Assembly (NCBI RefSeq): GCF_030546805.1
Contig: NZ_JAUOPC010000005.1
Span: 124,001 to 188,000 of the forward strand
Origin: Cyclobacterium sp. 1_MG-2023
GTDB lineage: Bacteria; Bacteroidota; Bacteroidia; Cytophagales; Cyclobacteriaceae
DNA: 64,000 nt
Direction of reading: 5' to 3'
Shown piece by piece: positions 28,691 to 38,179 of this stretch. Position numbers and translations under genes: made by a program. Each line of letters opens with the position of its first letter. Within the stretch, counting starts at the first letter, position 1. The notes below the pieces were generated by a model that did not search any database, was not told where the DNA came from, and saw only the letters and a program-made list of their open reading frames with translations.

Positions 28691-28729
28691 AAAAAGCTGC
28701 CTGATCTGATTAAGATCAGGCAGCTTTTT
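28691..28729. terminator. Strong bidirectional terminator
   Basis: A 17-base perfect stem (28691-28707 with 28713-28729) with a five-base loop and A/T runs on both sides lies between the convergent ends of rpmF and the next gene, whose stop codon begins within its last base. Confidence 0.92.
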
Positions 28730-30312
28730 TATAGACCATTGTCTACCATCCTACTTTTTTCCCGCTTGACTTTCTCAGAGAATTTTTGCTGAATGATATC
28801 CTGTACAGGTCTATTCTCAATTTTACTCTCCAACCAAGAAATAATATCTAAATACAGAAATGCCCTCTTCTCGAAAGGATGGTTTTCATAAACGATTAAT
28901 TTATTTCTTAATTGGATAAAAGCTCCCTTGAGTTCGTGGTCGTAGATCCGGCTAAGGTTTCTAATGAAATGCATCATTTCCTTTTGTACCTGATGCAAAT
29001 CGTCCATTTTTATCAAGAACCGGTAAACATTTCTGATTTGCCCATCTAACTTTTCATCAATTCCTGCCTCATAACTAGCAATCAATTTCAAGATATGAGC
29101 AAAACATTGCAGGTCTTCTCTCAATCCAATCTGGCTATTTTGAATAACTTGCTCTAAATAAAGAATTGCTCTTTCATTGTCCCCACTACCAAAATAGAGG
29201 CAGGCAATTTTATAATGCAACACCATCAAATGATGGACATCAAGTTTTCGCTTAATCGGAGAAATATCCCTTAGTAAATCAGGTACTATTTCTTCCACCC
29301 CTTTGGTGAAATCCCCCTTGAGAAAGTAAAAGTTAATAAGATTGGAATAAAGGTAGAGAAAAGACAAAATCTTACTATTGCCATCAAATACGAAATCCTC
29401 TTGCTTCAAACTGTGTCTAAACTCACCCAAAACCTGAGCAAAACGCTCGTAATAACCCATATAAAACAAGGTATCCAATAAATAATGATACGCCTTAAGA
29501 TAACTACCTGTTGCCACCCTAATCATTTGTGGAGCCGCCTCAAAAAGATCTACCCAGTGCTGGGCAGCTCGATAACAAACCGGGAAATCTTGAATGATAT
29601 GGTAATACCAAACTTGGGCTTGAAACAAATACATTTTTTCATAAAAACCCAGACTCTGGAAATCATATACCGGCATGCTTTGCTTATAAAACTTCTCTAG
29701 CATTTCCCTCCCCTCTTTGTCTTTAATATAACCGGTTTTCAAATATATGCCGTACAACTGCAGTGAGAGGCTTGAAAATCGGTTTTTGAGATCCACTTTT
29801 TCAGACAAATGAGCTGCCTCATGACTGAGTATATCAGCCCTGTTTTCAATACTTCTTGTTATGTGTTGAGACTCTATCACCTTCTCCATCTCCACCACAC
29901 GTAGCATGATAGTATTGAGACCATACATACTTGCCACCTGCTTGGCTTTATCCAGGGTTTTCAAACTTTGCATGTACAGCCCTTTGTTGTATAGAATTCT
30001 TCCAAAATCAATCTGCTCATTCAATTGCAGTTCAATATTCCTATCGGCATATAACAGCCTCAAAGAGGTCAGTACTTGCTTGTATAAATGTGCCTTCATA
30101 TTAGACAATTGCTTCTTACTTACAGGTGTTTTTTCAAGCAATTGCCGCTCATTATACACCTCCATTTTGTCCATCACATCAAACAGCCTAAGAAACTTAG
30201 CTCCTTCATTTGATGACAGCCTCTTTGCAAAGAGTTTAAAATTTCTTTTTTCAGAGGGGGATAAGCTATTTATTAAGTCAAATAAAAAATCTTTTTTATT
30301 ATTGGATATCAT
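28729..30312 (-). CDS. Helical-repeat (TPR-like) protein of unknown function
   Basis: The 527-residue cytoplasmic protein has no signal peptide and is almost wholly alpha-helical in pattern, with TPR-like pairs such as NEQIDFGRILYNKGLYMQSL and KIACLYFGSGDNERAILYLE. The N-terminus (FLFDLINSLSPSEKRNFKLF) and the segment KKQLSNMKAHLYKQVLTSLR recur in a family of conserved Bacteroidota proteins I recognise only as uncharacterised. No catalytic motif is seen. It is a single gene on its strand, ending in the shared terminator with rpmF. Confidence 0.8.
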   Translation of the reverse strand: MISNNKKDFLFDLINSLSPSEKRNFKLFAKRLSSNEGAKFLRLFDVMDKMEVYNERQLLEKTPVSKKQLSNMKAHLYKQVLTSLRLLYADRNIELQLNEQIDFGRILYNKGLYMQSLKTLDKAKQVASMYGLNTIMLRVVEMEKVIESQHITRSIENRADILSHEAAHLSEKVDLKNRFSSLSLQLYGIYLKTGYIKDKEGREMLEKFYKQSMPVYDFQSLGFYEKMYLFQAQVWYYHIIQDFPVCYRAAQHWVDLFEAAPQMIRVATGSYLKAYHYLLDTLFYMGYYERFAQVLGEFRHSLKQEDFVFDGNSKILSFLYLYSNLINFYFLKGDFTKGVEEIVPDLLRDISPIKRKLDVHHLMVLHYKIACLYFGSGDNERAILYLEQVIQNSQIGLREDLQCFAHILKLIASYEAGIDEKLDGQIRNVYRFLIKMDDLHQVQKEMMHFIRNLSRIYDHELKGAFIQLRNKLIVYENHPFEKRAFLYLDIISWLESKIENRPVQDIIQQKFSEKVKREKSRMVDNGL

Positions 30313-30451
30313 AATTTTATACTACTTAAATATCTGACTACCTGTTATTTAAACTGTTTTAAACATCATTAGACGTCGGACATATAAAGTTAATCGAATT
30401 TATTCGCTAATTGTAAGGTTCTACTTTAGATTTTATAAAAATATTATAACT

Positions 30452-31603
30452 ATGGATGAGAATCACGTATTGATCTTTGACACAACCCTTCGCGATGGGG
30501 AGCAGGTACCCGGATGTAAATTAAACACTCCTCAAAAAATAGAAATTGCCCAACAACTGGAGGCTCTAGGTGTAGATGTGATCGAAGCAGGATTTCCCAT
30601 TTCTAGCCCTGGGGATTTTAATTCCGTTATTGAGATTTCAAAAAACATAACGGAGCCAATTGTTTGTGGCCTATCCAGAGGAGTAAAAAAAGACATTGAG
30701 GTGGCTGCTGAAGCATTGAAGTATGCTAAGCGCCCAAGAATACATACTGGAATAGGAACTTCCGATTACCACATCAAGCACAAGTTTAATAGTAATAGGG
30801 ACAATATCCTACAAAGGGCTTCAGGTGCTGTTGCTTATGCCAAATCTTTTGTAGAGGATGTTGAGTTTTATGCTGAGGATGCCGGCAGAACAGACAATGA
30901 ATACCTTGCCAGAGTTTGTGAGGCAGTCATTAAAGCAGGTGCCACCGTGCTAAACATTCCTGATACTACAGGCTACTGTTTGCCTGATGAATATGGCGCA
31001 AAAATAAAATACCTGGTAGATAATGTAAGGGGTATTGAAAATGTGATTATTTCAGCGCACTGTCACAATGACCTGGGATTGGCTACTGCCAACTCTATTG
31101 CCGCCATCACCAATGGAGCAAGACAGATTGAATGTACTGTCAATGGAATTGGTGAGCGGGCCGGAAACACCTCCCTAGAGGAAGTGGCCATGATCATGAA
31201 ACAGCACCCTAGACTTAATGTTACCAACAATATAAATTCTAAATTGCTTAACCCAATTAGTCGACTTGTAGCTGAAAAGATGGGCATGATGGTGCAGCCA
31301 AACAAAGCAATTGTAGGCTCAAATGCTTTTGCCCATTCTTCCGGTATCCATCAAGACGGTGTCATTAAAAACAGGGAGACCTACGAAATTATTGACCCAT
31401 TGGAAGTTGGTGTAGATGAATCCATGATTGTGCTTACAGCAAGATCCGGAAGGGCAGCTTTGGCATACAGGGCACATAAAGTTGGCCATTCACTTACAAA
31501 ACTTGAATTAGACAAAGTTTACGACGTCTTTCTTAAACATGCGGACATGAAGAAAGAAATATTGGATGATGACATTCATCAAATTATCGCAGAAGCTGTT
31601 TAA
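30452..31603 (+). CDS. leuA: 2-isopropylmalate synthase, short form without regulatory domain
   Basis: The 383-residue DRE-TIM metallolyase-like enzyme condenses acetyl-CoA with 2-oxoisovalerate, the first committed step of leucine synthesis. Marks are [28 protein letters not shown], metal-binding [20 protein letters not shown] and SSGIHQDGV. It ends after the first subdomain beyond the barrel; the roughly 120-residue C-terminal leucine-binding allosteric domain of full LeuA is missing. Homocitrate or (R)-citramalate synthase are alternatives within this family, but the barrel motifs resemble LeuA best. No leuBCD genes are near; it is followed by its own terminator. Confidence 0.85.
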   Translation: MDENHVLIFDTTLRDGEQVPGCKLNTPQKIEIAQQLEALGVDVIEAGFPISSPGDFNSVIEISKNITEPIVCGLSRGVKKDIEVAAEALKYAKRPRIHTGIGTSDYHIKHKFNSNRDNILQRASGAVAYAKSFVEDVEFYAEDAGRTDNEYLARVCEAVIKAGATVLNIPDTTGYCLPDEYGAKIKYLVDNVRGIENVIISAHCHNDLGLATANSIAAITNGARQIECTVNGIGERAGNTSLEEVAMIMKQHPRLNVTNNINSKLLNPISRLVAEKMGMMVQPNKAIVGSNAFAHSSGIHQDGVIKNRETYEIIDPLEVGVDESMIVLTARSGRAALAYRAHKVGHSLTKLELDKVYDVFLKHADMKKEILDDDIHQIIAEAV

Positions 31604-31625
31604 AGAGACTTCAAAAGCTTCTATT

Positions 31626-31660
31626 AAAAAAACGGAAGGTGCAAACTTTCCGTTTTTTTT
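31626..31660 (+). terminator. Terminator after leuA
   Basis: A stem of about 14 pairs (31626-31639 with 31647-31660, one G-T pair) with a short loop and a run of T lies 22 bases after the leuA stop. Confidence 0.85.
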
Positions 31661-31764
31661 TGTTTATATCTCCTACCGATCAACAAATTTCATTTGCTAG
31701 TCATAGGCATAAAGGCTAAATTATCCCCATAAATTGAATAACAACTAACACCACTATTTTGAAA

Positions 31765-33018
31765 ATGAACAACTTTATAAAATTCACCTTTACTATTGCC
31801 TTATTGGCAATATGCTCCTTACAGGTTATGGGGCAAGAATACGATCTTTTGATCAAAGGTGGCCATGTAATTGACGCTAAAAACAATATTGATGAACCCA
31901 TGGATATTGCCATTAAAGGTGATAAAATTGCCTTGGTTCAAAAATCAATAGGAGAAGACCTTTCCAGTGAAGTAATCGATGCTACCGGTTTGATTGTAAG
32001 CCCAGGTTTAATCGATATCCACACGCACAATTTCTATGGCTTGGACAAAAGAGGGCAGTACAGCAATGGTTATAGTGCCATTCATCCTGACGGATTTACT
32101 TTACCATATGGGGTAACTACTGTGGTAGATGTAGGAGGTTCAGGATGGAGAAATTTTGTTCAATTTAAAGAACAAGTTATTGACAGGGTAAGAACCAGAG
32201 TATTTGCCATGCTCAACATCGTGGGACATGGGATGAAAGGTGCCCTTTATGAACAAAACCTTGAGGACATGGATCCAAAAATGACTGCTTTGGTAGCCAA
32301 GCAATATCCTGATCATATTGTTGGGGTAAAAGTTGCTCATTATTCAGGTCACAGATGGGAACAAATCGATCGTTTGGTGCAAGCAGGAGAAATGGCAGAT
32401 ATTCCTGTTATGGTTGATTTTGGTGGAGCCAACCCTCCACTATCTCTAGAAACCCTTTTTATGGAAAAGTTAAGACCGGGAGATATTTACACACATATTT
32501 ACGGTGGTGGCGGATTTGGCAGAGAAGCTTTGGTGGATCCTGCCGGTAGATTAAGGCCCTTCATTAAAGCGGCTCAAGAGAGAGGTGTGATATTTGATGT
32601 GGGCCATGGTGGGTCCAGTTTTGCCTTTAAGCATGCTATTCCTGCCATGGAGCAAGGAATCAAACCAAATACGATAAGTACTGACAGTCACATGAGCAGT
32701 ATCATGAGTGGGATGAAAAACATGACCAATGTGATGTCCAAATTCCTTAACATGGGCATGAATATGCAGGAAATCATTGCAGCTTCTACATGGAAACCTG
32801 CACAGGTAATAAAGCATACCGAATTAGGTCATTTAAGCGAAGGTGCTATTGCTGACATCGCTATCCTTAATGTATTGGAAGGAAATTTTGGTTTTACTGA
32901 AAAAACGGGCATTGGCAAAATGATGGGGAAATACAAGATAGAAAATGAACTAACTGTCCGTTCCGGTAAAGTAGTATGGGATCTGAATGGCCTTACTGCT
33001 CCATTGTGGAATGAGTAA
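31765..33018 (+). CDS. Exported amidohydrolase-family metallohydrolase
   Basis: From ATG 31765 the protein has 417 residues with a signal peptide ending VMGQ. It is a dihydroorotase/deacetylase-like amidohydrolase: IDIHTHNFYG (metal HxH), GVKVAHYSG (candidate bridging lysine), DIYTHIYGG, IFDVGHGGSS and the catalytic aspartate in STDSHMSS, then an N+C-terminal composite beta domain. The closest family description is 'amidohydrolase/deacetylase family metallohydrolase', with characterised members acting on N-acetylated amino acids or D-aminoacyl esters. The periplasmic location is the unusual point. A TTG at 31759 precedes the ATG in frame. It is followed after 14 bases by an exported phosphoesterase, so the two form a unit. 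Confidence 0.85.
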   Translation: MNNFIKFTFTIALLAICSLQVMGQEYDLLIKGGHVIDAKNNIDEPMDIAIKGDKIALVQKSIGEDLSSEVIDATGLIVSPGLIDIHTHNFYGLDKRGQYSNGYSAIHPDGFTLPYGVTTVVDVGGSGWRNFVQFKEQVIDRVRTRVFAMLNIVGHGMKGALYEQNLEDMDPKMTALVAKQYPDHIVGVKVAHYSGHRWEQIDRLVQAGEMADIPVMVDFGGANPPLSLETLFMEKLRPGDIYTHIYGGGGFGREALVDPAGRLRPFIKAAQERGVIFDVGHGGSSFAFKHAIPAMEQGIKPNTISTDSHMSSIMSGMKNMTNVMSKFLNMGMNMQEIIAASTWKPAQVIKHTELGHLSEGAIADIAILNVLEGNFGFTEKTGIGKMMGKYKIENELTVRSGKVVWDLNGLTAPLWNE

Positions 33019-33032
33019 AACTTGATCTGTTT

Positions 33033-34061
33033 ATGAAAAGAAGACACTTCTTCCAGAATGCAGGGGTAATATCTGCAGGCTTAGCCTTAGGTTTAAACGA
33101 GGAATTAAACGCTACACAACCTAAAGCTGACTTCAAAAAACATCCTTTTATTGTTAGCATAAACGGGCATAAAATAAATTTTAACGTACATGATCTTGGC
33201 CAAAAAGTCAAGATCATGCATGTTACCGATACGCACCTGTTTAAAGACGACCAAAGAGGCGAAAAGTACCAACAATACAGTGGGAGAATGGCAAAAGCCT
33301 ACAATAAAACCCATCATTTCCTTACCGGAGAATCTACCCATCCCGAAGAAGCTTTTGAAGCAACACTGAAAATAGCAAAAGAGGTAAAAGCTGATGCCAT
33401 TACCCTCACCGGTGACTTGTTCAGTTTCCCTTCCGAGGCAGCAATTGAATGGGCATTTGAGCGCCTTGAAAAAACAGGAATTCCTTATTTCTATTCTAGT
33501 GGCAACCACGACTGGCACTATGAAGGCATGGAAGGAAGCCTTCACGAATTGAGGGAAACCTGGATCAATAAGCGGTTACTCCCACTCTACAAGGGCAGAA
33601 ACCCGCTAATGTATTCAGCAGAAATAAAAGGGATCAATCTGGTAAATATTGACAACAGTTATTACGAAATCCTACCGGAACAACTGGAATTTTATAAAGC
33701 TGAGGCCAAAAAAGGCCTACCCATGCTTTTAATGATGCACATCCCACTATACGCTCCCGGAAGAACCTTGGGATACGGATGTGGTCATCCCGATTACAAT
33801 GCAAAGAACGACAGAAACTTTAAAATTGAAAGGAGACAACGCTGGCCGGAAGAAGGTCATACCGAGACCACCATGGCCTTTCATAAAGAAGTGTTCAACA
33901 CCAAGAATCTTCTAGGCGTATTTGCAGGTCACATCCACAAACAAACCATAGATTGGGCCAGAGGAATTCCTCAATTCCTTACCAGCCCAAATGCCTCCGG
34001 TGGTTATTTGGAAGTAGATTTCTTGCCTATGGAGAAAAAGGATGAGACTAAATTTTCTTAA
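33033..34061 (+). CDS. Tat-exported calcineurin-like metallophosphoesterase
   Basis: The 342-residue protein starts with a twin-arginine leader (MKRRHFFQNAGVISAGLALG). All metallophosphoesterase motifs are present: HVTDTHL, TLTGDLFS, SSGNHDWHY, MMHIPLY and AGHIHKQT, which bind two metals. Substrates in the family range from nucleotides to phosphodiesters and cannot be told here. It sits 14 bases behind the exported amidohydrolase; the pair may process one periplasmic compound, which is inference from spacing only. Confidence 0.88.
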   Translation: MKRRHFFQNAGVISAGLALGLNEELNATQPKADFKKHPFIVSINGHKINFNVHDLGQKVKIMHVTDTHLFKDDQRGEKYQQYSGRMAKAYNKTHHFLTGESTHPEEAFEATLKIAKEVKADAITLTGDLFSFPSEAAIEWAFERLEKTGIPYFYSSGNHDWHYEGMEGSLHELRETWINKRLLPLYKGRNPLMYSAEIKGINLVNIDNSYYEILPEQLEFYKAEAKKGLPMLLMMHIPLYAPGRTLGYGCGHPDYNAKNDRNFKIERRQRWPEEGHTETTMAFHKEVFNTKNLLGVFAGHIHKQTIDWARGIPQFLTSPNASGGYLEVDFLPMEKKDETKFS

Positions 34062-34094
34062 GTAAGCCTTTTAGCCATGTCCTTTTAGCATTTA

Positions 34095-34445
34095 TTAGTA
34101 TTTTGATCGTATCAAATCTTCATCAAATCCTGCCTGCATACTACCATCTTCAAACACCAAAATAGGTCGTTTTATCATACTGCTTTTTTCTTGGAGTATG
34201 GGGATGGCTGTATCTATTTTATCCAAAGCTGATTTTGTTTCTTCATCAAGCTTTCTAAAGGTGGTACCTCTGCGGTTAACTACGGTATCCAATCCAAGCT
34301 TATTGATAAAACTTTCTAAAAGTGCCTTATCAGGCTTTTGTTTTTTATAATCAGTAAACTCATAACTCTCTTCAATTGTATCAAAAAGAGTAAAAGTTTT
34401 CTTCATCGTATTACAATTCTTAATTCCATATATTTTTACTGCCAT
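34095..34445 (-). CDS. ArsC/Spx-family thioredoxin-fold protein (YffB-like)
   Basis: From ATG 34445 it has 116 residues. The N-terminal KIYGIKNCNTMKKTF has a single cysteine where arsenate reductases have CxxS-type sites, and the C-terminus has RPILVFEDG. This matches the YffB/Spx-like group of the ArsC family. True arsenate reductases carry additional arginines; RRGTTFRKL here may serve. Function could be glutathione- or thiol-dependent reduction; no arsenic genes are near. A longer start at 34469 is possible but adds residues not seen in the family. Confidence 0.85.
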   Translation of the reverse strand: MAVKIYGIKNCNTMKKTFTLFDTIEESYEFTDYKKQKPDKALLESFINKLGLDTVVNRRGTTFRKLDEETKSALDKIDTAIPILQEKSSMIKRPILVFEDGSMQAGFDEDLIRSKY

Positions 34446-34984
34446 CTCACTTGATATTTTATTCAACACAATAACTTTTACTGCTATGCTTTTGGCATAT
34501 TAATTGCGATTTTTCACCCAATAATGAAAAATGCAAAACTTAAATAAAGACATTAATCCGCGCATAAAAAGTTCCGGAATGCAAGAAATTTGTACGATTC
34601 ATACGCGTGAAAATTGAGGAATAATTTCTCAAAACACATCATTAATTGTTTTGATGCGTTAAAACAATATCACCATTGAAATTGTTGAATGCAAAAAAAC
34701 CAACTAGTATTAACTACCATTCAACATAAGAGGAGCTTTAGGCTCCTCTTTTTTTATATATAAACAAAAAACCCCTCATCAAAAATTTATTGATTCCTAG
34801 CTTAGAATAACGAAATTTTACTCTAGTACCGGAAACTGAATTTCAGGCAGTTCCCTTGATACTGATAAATTACAGGACAGCATAACATCAAATCCTTGAA
34901 AACAACTTACCTCTAAGATCCGGTTAATTGCTTATATTATAACCGAAATCCATGAAACTACCCTAATCAAATATCTTATTGTCT
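34446..34984. other. Intergenic gap holding an orphan terminator and paired segments
   Basis: No convincing gene lies in this 540-base stretch. It contains a 28-codon frame at 34532-34618 (plus), a hairpin-forming segment TTGTTTT...AAAACAA around 34648-34669, a nine-base pairing (34683-34691 with 34719-34727) and a strong terminator at 34728-34750. Together these could be a small plus-strand transcript. The rest (34755-34984) is the upstream region of the DUF5107 gene. Confidence 0.4.
34728..34750 (+). terminator. Orphan Rho-independent terminator
   Basis: Arms AAGAGGAGC and GCTCCTCTT (nine pairs) with loop TTTAG are followed by seven or more T. The nearest upstream plus-strand gene ends 670 bases earlier (34061), with a minus-strand gene between. 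Confidence 0.85.
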
Positions 34985-37900
34985 ATGAATTTAAAAATAG
35001 CAGTGCTCTTAACACTATTGCTAACCACGGTAAAACTTGGTTTAGCGCAGGAAGTGCAGATTTCTCAACAACCAACCGTTTTTGAGACCTATCCATTTTC
35101 GGATCCCAACCCTGTACCCTCTCTGGCTTACAGGCCAAACATTTACCCTTACTATAATTTTGAAGGCTATAGTACCAAACCGGAAAAAATAGAATGGGAC
35201 CTTATCACCATGGAAAATGATTATCTAAAAATCACAGTCATGCCTCAAATCGGTGGGCGAATTTGGGGTGCCATAGAAAAATCAACCGGTGAAGATTTTA
35301 TCTATGAAAATGAAGTAGTCAAATTCCGAAATATTGCCATGCGGGGCCCATGGACATCAGGTGGTATAGAATTTAATTTTGGCATCATCGGTCATTCTCC
35401 CGCCACCGCTAGTCCTGTTGATTACGTGTTTTATGAGAATGAAGACGGCAGTATTACCTGCGTGGTGGGCACAATTGATCTTCCTTCCAGAACGCAGTGG
35501 AGAGTCAAAATCAATCTACCTAAGGACAAAGCCTATTTTGAAACAGAAGGCATCTGGTACAATCCTGAACCACTTAGACAACCTTATTATAACTGGATGA
35601 CCGCTGCGGCGCATGTTGCAGACGACCAAGAGTTCTTTTACCCGGGCCACATCGCCTTACAACACAGTGGAGAAGTAAAGGACTGGCCTAAACAAGACGG
35701 AATAGCCATTAACCATTACAAGAACAATAATTTCGGCGGAGCCAAATCCCAACACATTGCCGGCTCATTTTTAAATCATTTTGGCGGATATTTTCACAAT
35801 AAAGGAATAGGTTTTGGACATTTTTCCTCATACGATGACAGTCCCGGAAAAAAACTTTGGCTGTGGGCCTTGTCTAGAAATGGCGGAATTTGGGAAGACC
35901 TGCTAACAGACAATGACGGACAATACATGGAGTTTCAAGCCGGAAGGATGTTGAATCAATTTTCACCTTCCAAGAGTGTAGACACACCGCTTACTAAGGC
36001 TGGATTTGCCCCTTATACGCTTGACCAATGGTCCAATTACTGGTTCCCCGTAAAAGAAATTGGTGGCATAAGTGATGTTTCAAAAACAGGTGTGGTTCAT
36101 GTGGAGAAATCCGAAAACTTGATCAACCTAGGTTTCAATCCATTCCAAAAGGTGGATGGTGAACTGGAAATCATTATCAATGGAAAACAGGAACAAACAG
36201 TAGCTGTTCAAGCCATGCCGATGGAGGCAATCAGCCATGAAATAAAATATGATCAGCCGGTCAAAGAACTGGAGGTAATTTATGCAGGTGAACAGCTGTA
36301 TAAATGGACCGAAAAAGACGAGATGAAACTGTCTCGCCCGTTTGATAAAACCAATGCTCCACAACTATCCGAAAACCAAAAACTGTATTTTGAAGCCCGG
36401 CAGTACTATTATAGCCGAAATTATAAGGAGGCGAGGTTTGCCTACGAGCAATTGCTTGAAAACGCGCCAGGGCATATGCAGGCAAGGATAGATTATGCCG
36501 AACTACTTTTGCGCTACACAGCGTATGAGGAGGCATTAGACAATATTTATAAAGCATTGGCTACCGACTATTTTGACCATCAGGCAAACTTTGTTGCCGG
36601 TAGCATTTATAATGCAATGGGACAAACCAATCAGGCCCTTGAGGCTTTCGGTTGGGCCGCCCGATCTATGGAATTCCGATCTTCTGCTTATGCCATCATG
36701 TCGGAGATTTATTTGGCAGATGGGCAACTCAATCAGGCTGTAGATTTTGCCAATAAAGCCCTTAAGAACAACACAAGCAATATCATGGCCCTACAGGTTT
36801 TGGCTGTCAGCCAAAGGCTAAAAGGAGAAAAAGCACAGGCATTAAAAACCCTAGATCAGCTTTGGGAAATTGATCCTCTCAACCATTTCATTCGATTTGA
36901 GCATAACCTCCTTGACAAGGATCAATCCTCCCTGGGAAAATTCAAAGCAATGATAAAAAATGAAATGCCTTTTCAAAGCTATTTGGAATTGGCTACTGTG
37001 TACAATAAGTACAAGCAAAAAGAAATCGCGATTCAAGTGCTAGAAAACAGCCCCAAACACCCACTGGTGAATTTGTGGTTGGCCTATCTGGATCCTGCCC
37101 AAAAGGATGCACAATTGAATCAGATGATCGCTCAGCCCTCAGCATTTGTACTGCCATTCCGGAAAGAAACATTACCTATGCTTAAGTGGGCAAAGTCTGA
37201 AATTTCTTCTTGGAAGGTGGATTATTTCCTTGCCCTTAACCTAATGGCTTTAGGACAAGAAGAAGAGGGATATCAGTTGCTTGAAGCAATTGGACAATCT
37301 GCAGATGAAGCTACTTTTTATCTAAGCAGGGCTTTATTATTGAATCAGCAAGGGGATGAAAAGAAACAAGAAGACCTGGAAAAAGCCCTGTCCATGGATC
37401 AATCACAATGGAGAACCTGGTTTCAACTCACCAAGCATTTTACCAATAAGGGGGAAAATCAGAAGGCATTGACATTGGTAAAAGAAGCAGTAAAAGCTTT
37501 TCCGGGAAATTATGTATTGGAAATGGAGTACATCCAATTACTAAACAAGGCCGGCCAATACAAAACGGCGATGAAATTACTGGATAAAATTGAGGTATTA
37601 CCACATGAAGGTGCCGGTGGCGGAAGAACACTTTATGAAAGCGTTTACCTTAATGCAACCTTGCAGGACATCAAGGCCAAGAGATGGAATACGGCTTTGA
37701 CCAAAATAGAAAAATCCAGGCTTTGGCCTGAAAACCTGGGGGTAGGTAAACCCTACAACCCCAAAGAGATCTTGCAGGACTACCTTACGGCAATGGTTTA
37801 CAAAGCGAAAAATGAGCAAGGTAAATCCCGTGATTACCTAGAGGCTATGATTGCACAGGCAGATAAGGTCAATATCAATAGCCAAGAGCAGGCTCTTGTA

Positions 37901-38101
37901 TTTTTGGCCTTGAGAAATAACGGACAAAAAGAAGCTGCAGCTGAGTTGATGGAAAAAATCAAAAAAGAAGGCAAAGCAGCTTCAGTAGCAAAAATTGAAC
38001 AACTTATAGATTACGCTGAAAATAGCGAATCGGCTCCATCGGATCTTGAGAACGATAATGGAATCGTTAAACAGATTATTGAAGTCGGTCAATCTTTGTA
38101 A
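34985..38101 (+). CDS. Exported DUF5107-TPR protein
   Basis: From ATG 34985 it has 1038 residues with a signal peptide ending LGLAQ. Residues about 40-340 form a DUF5107-like beta-sandwich domain (PNIYPYYNFEGYSTKP, YLKITVMPQIGGRIWGAIEK, RGPWTSGGIEFNFG, HSPATASPVDY), a fold shared with galactose-mutarotase-like and glycoside-binding domains. From about 460 to the end are many TPRs (YYSRNYKEARFAYEQLLENA, YEEALDNIYKALATDYFDHQ). The family is common in Bacteroidota, often near sugar-use genes, and likely handles carbohydrates outside the inner membrane. Here it stands alone. Catalytic residues cannot be assigned. Confidence 0.88.
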   Translation: MNLKIAVLLTLLLTTVKLGLAQEVQISQQPTVFETYPFSDPNPVPSLAYRPNIYPYYNFEGYSTKPEKIEWDLITMENDYLKITVMPQIGGRIWGAIEKSTGEDFIYENEVVKFRNIAMRGPWTSGGIEFNFGIIGHSPATASPVDYVFYENEDGSITCVVGTIDLPSRTQWRVKINLPKDKAYFETEGIWYNPEPLRQPYYNWMTAAAHVADDQEFFYPGHIALQHSGEVKDWPKQDGIAINHYKNNNFGGAKSQHIAGSFLNHFGGYFHNKGIGFGHFSSYDDSPGKKLWLWALSRNGGIWEDLLTDNDGQYMEFQAGRMLNQFSPSKSVDTPLTKAGFAPYTLDQWSNYWFPVKEIGGISDVSKTGVVHVEKSENLINLGFNPFQKVDGELEIIINGKQEQTVAVQAMPMEAISHEIKYDQPVKELEVIYAGEQLYKWTEKDEMKLSRPFDKTNAPQLSENQKLYFEARQYYYSRNYKEARFAYEQLLENAPGHMQARIDYAELLLRYTAYEEALDNIYKALATDYFDHQANFVAGSIYNAMGQTNQALEAFGWAARSMEFRSSAYAIMSEIYLADGQLNQAVDFANKALKNNTSNIMALQVLAVSQRLKGEKAQALKTLDQLWEIDPLNHFIRFEHNLLDKDQSSLGKFKAMIKNEMPFQSYLELATVYNKYKQKEIAIQVLENSPKHPLVNLWLAYLDPAQKDAQLNQMIAQPSAFVLPFRKETLPMLKWAKSEISSWKVDYFLALNLMALGQEEEGYQLLEAIGQSADEATFYLSRALLLNQQGDEKKQEDLEKALSMDQSQWRTWFQLTKHFTNKGENQKALTLVKEAVKAFPGNYVLEMEYIQLLNKAGQYKTAMKLLDKIEVLPHEGAGGGRTLYESVYLNATLQDIKAKRWNTALTKIEKSRLWPENLGVGKPYNPKEILQDYLTAMVYKAKNEQGKSRDYLEAMIAQADKVNINSQEQALVFLALRNNGQKEAAAELMEKIKKEGKAASVAKIEQLIDYAENSESAPSDLENDNGIVKQIIEVGQSL

Positions 38102-38120
38102 AAAAAGAAACATTTGAAAC

Positions 38121-38154
38121 AAAAAGGGCTTTTGGAAAACCAAAAGCCCTTTTT
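38121..38154. terminator. Bidirectional terminator
   Basis: A 15-base perfect stem (38121-38135 with 38140-38154) with an AAAA loop lies between the convergent ends of the DUF5107 gene and hemL. Confidence 0.92.
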
Positions 38155-38179
38155 TATTGCCAAGCCCAAATAAACTTAT

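Noticed and set aside
34532-34618. 28-codon frame in the gap with the orphan terminator
   Set aside because: Its stop is 110 bases before the terminator, and there is no start signal; kept only as part of the small-RNA finding.
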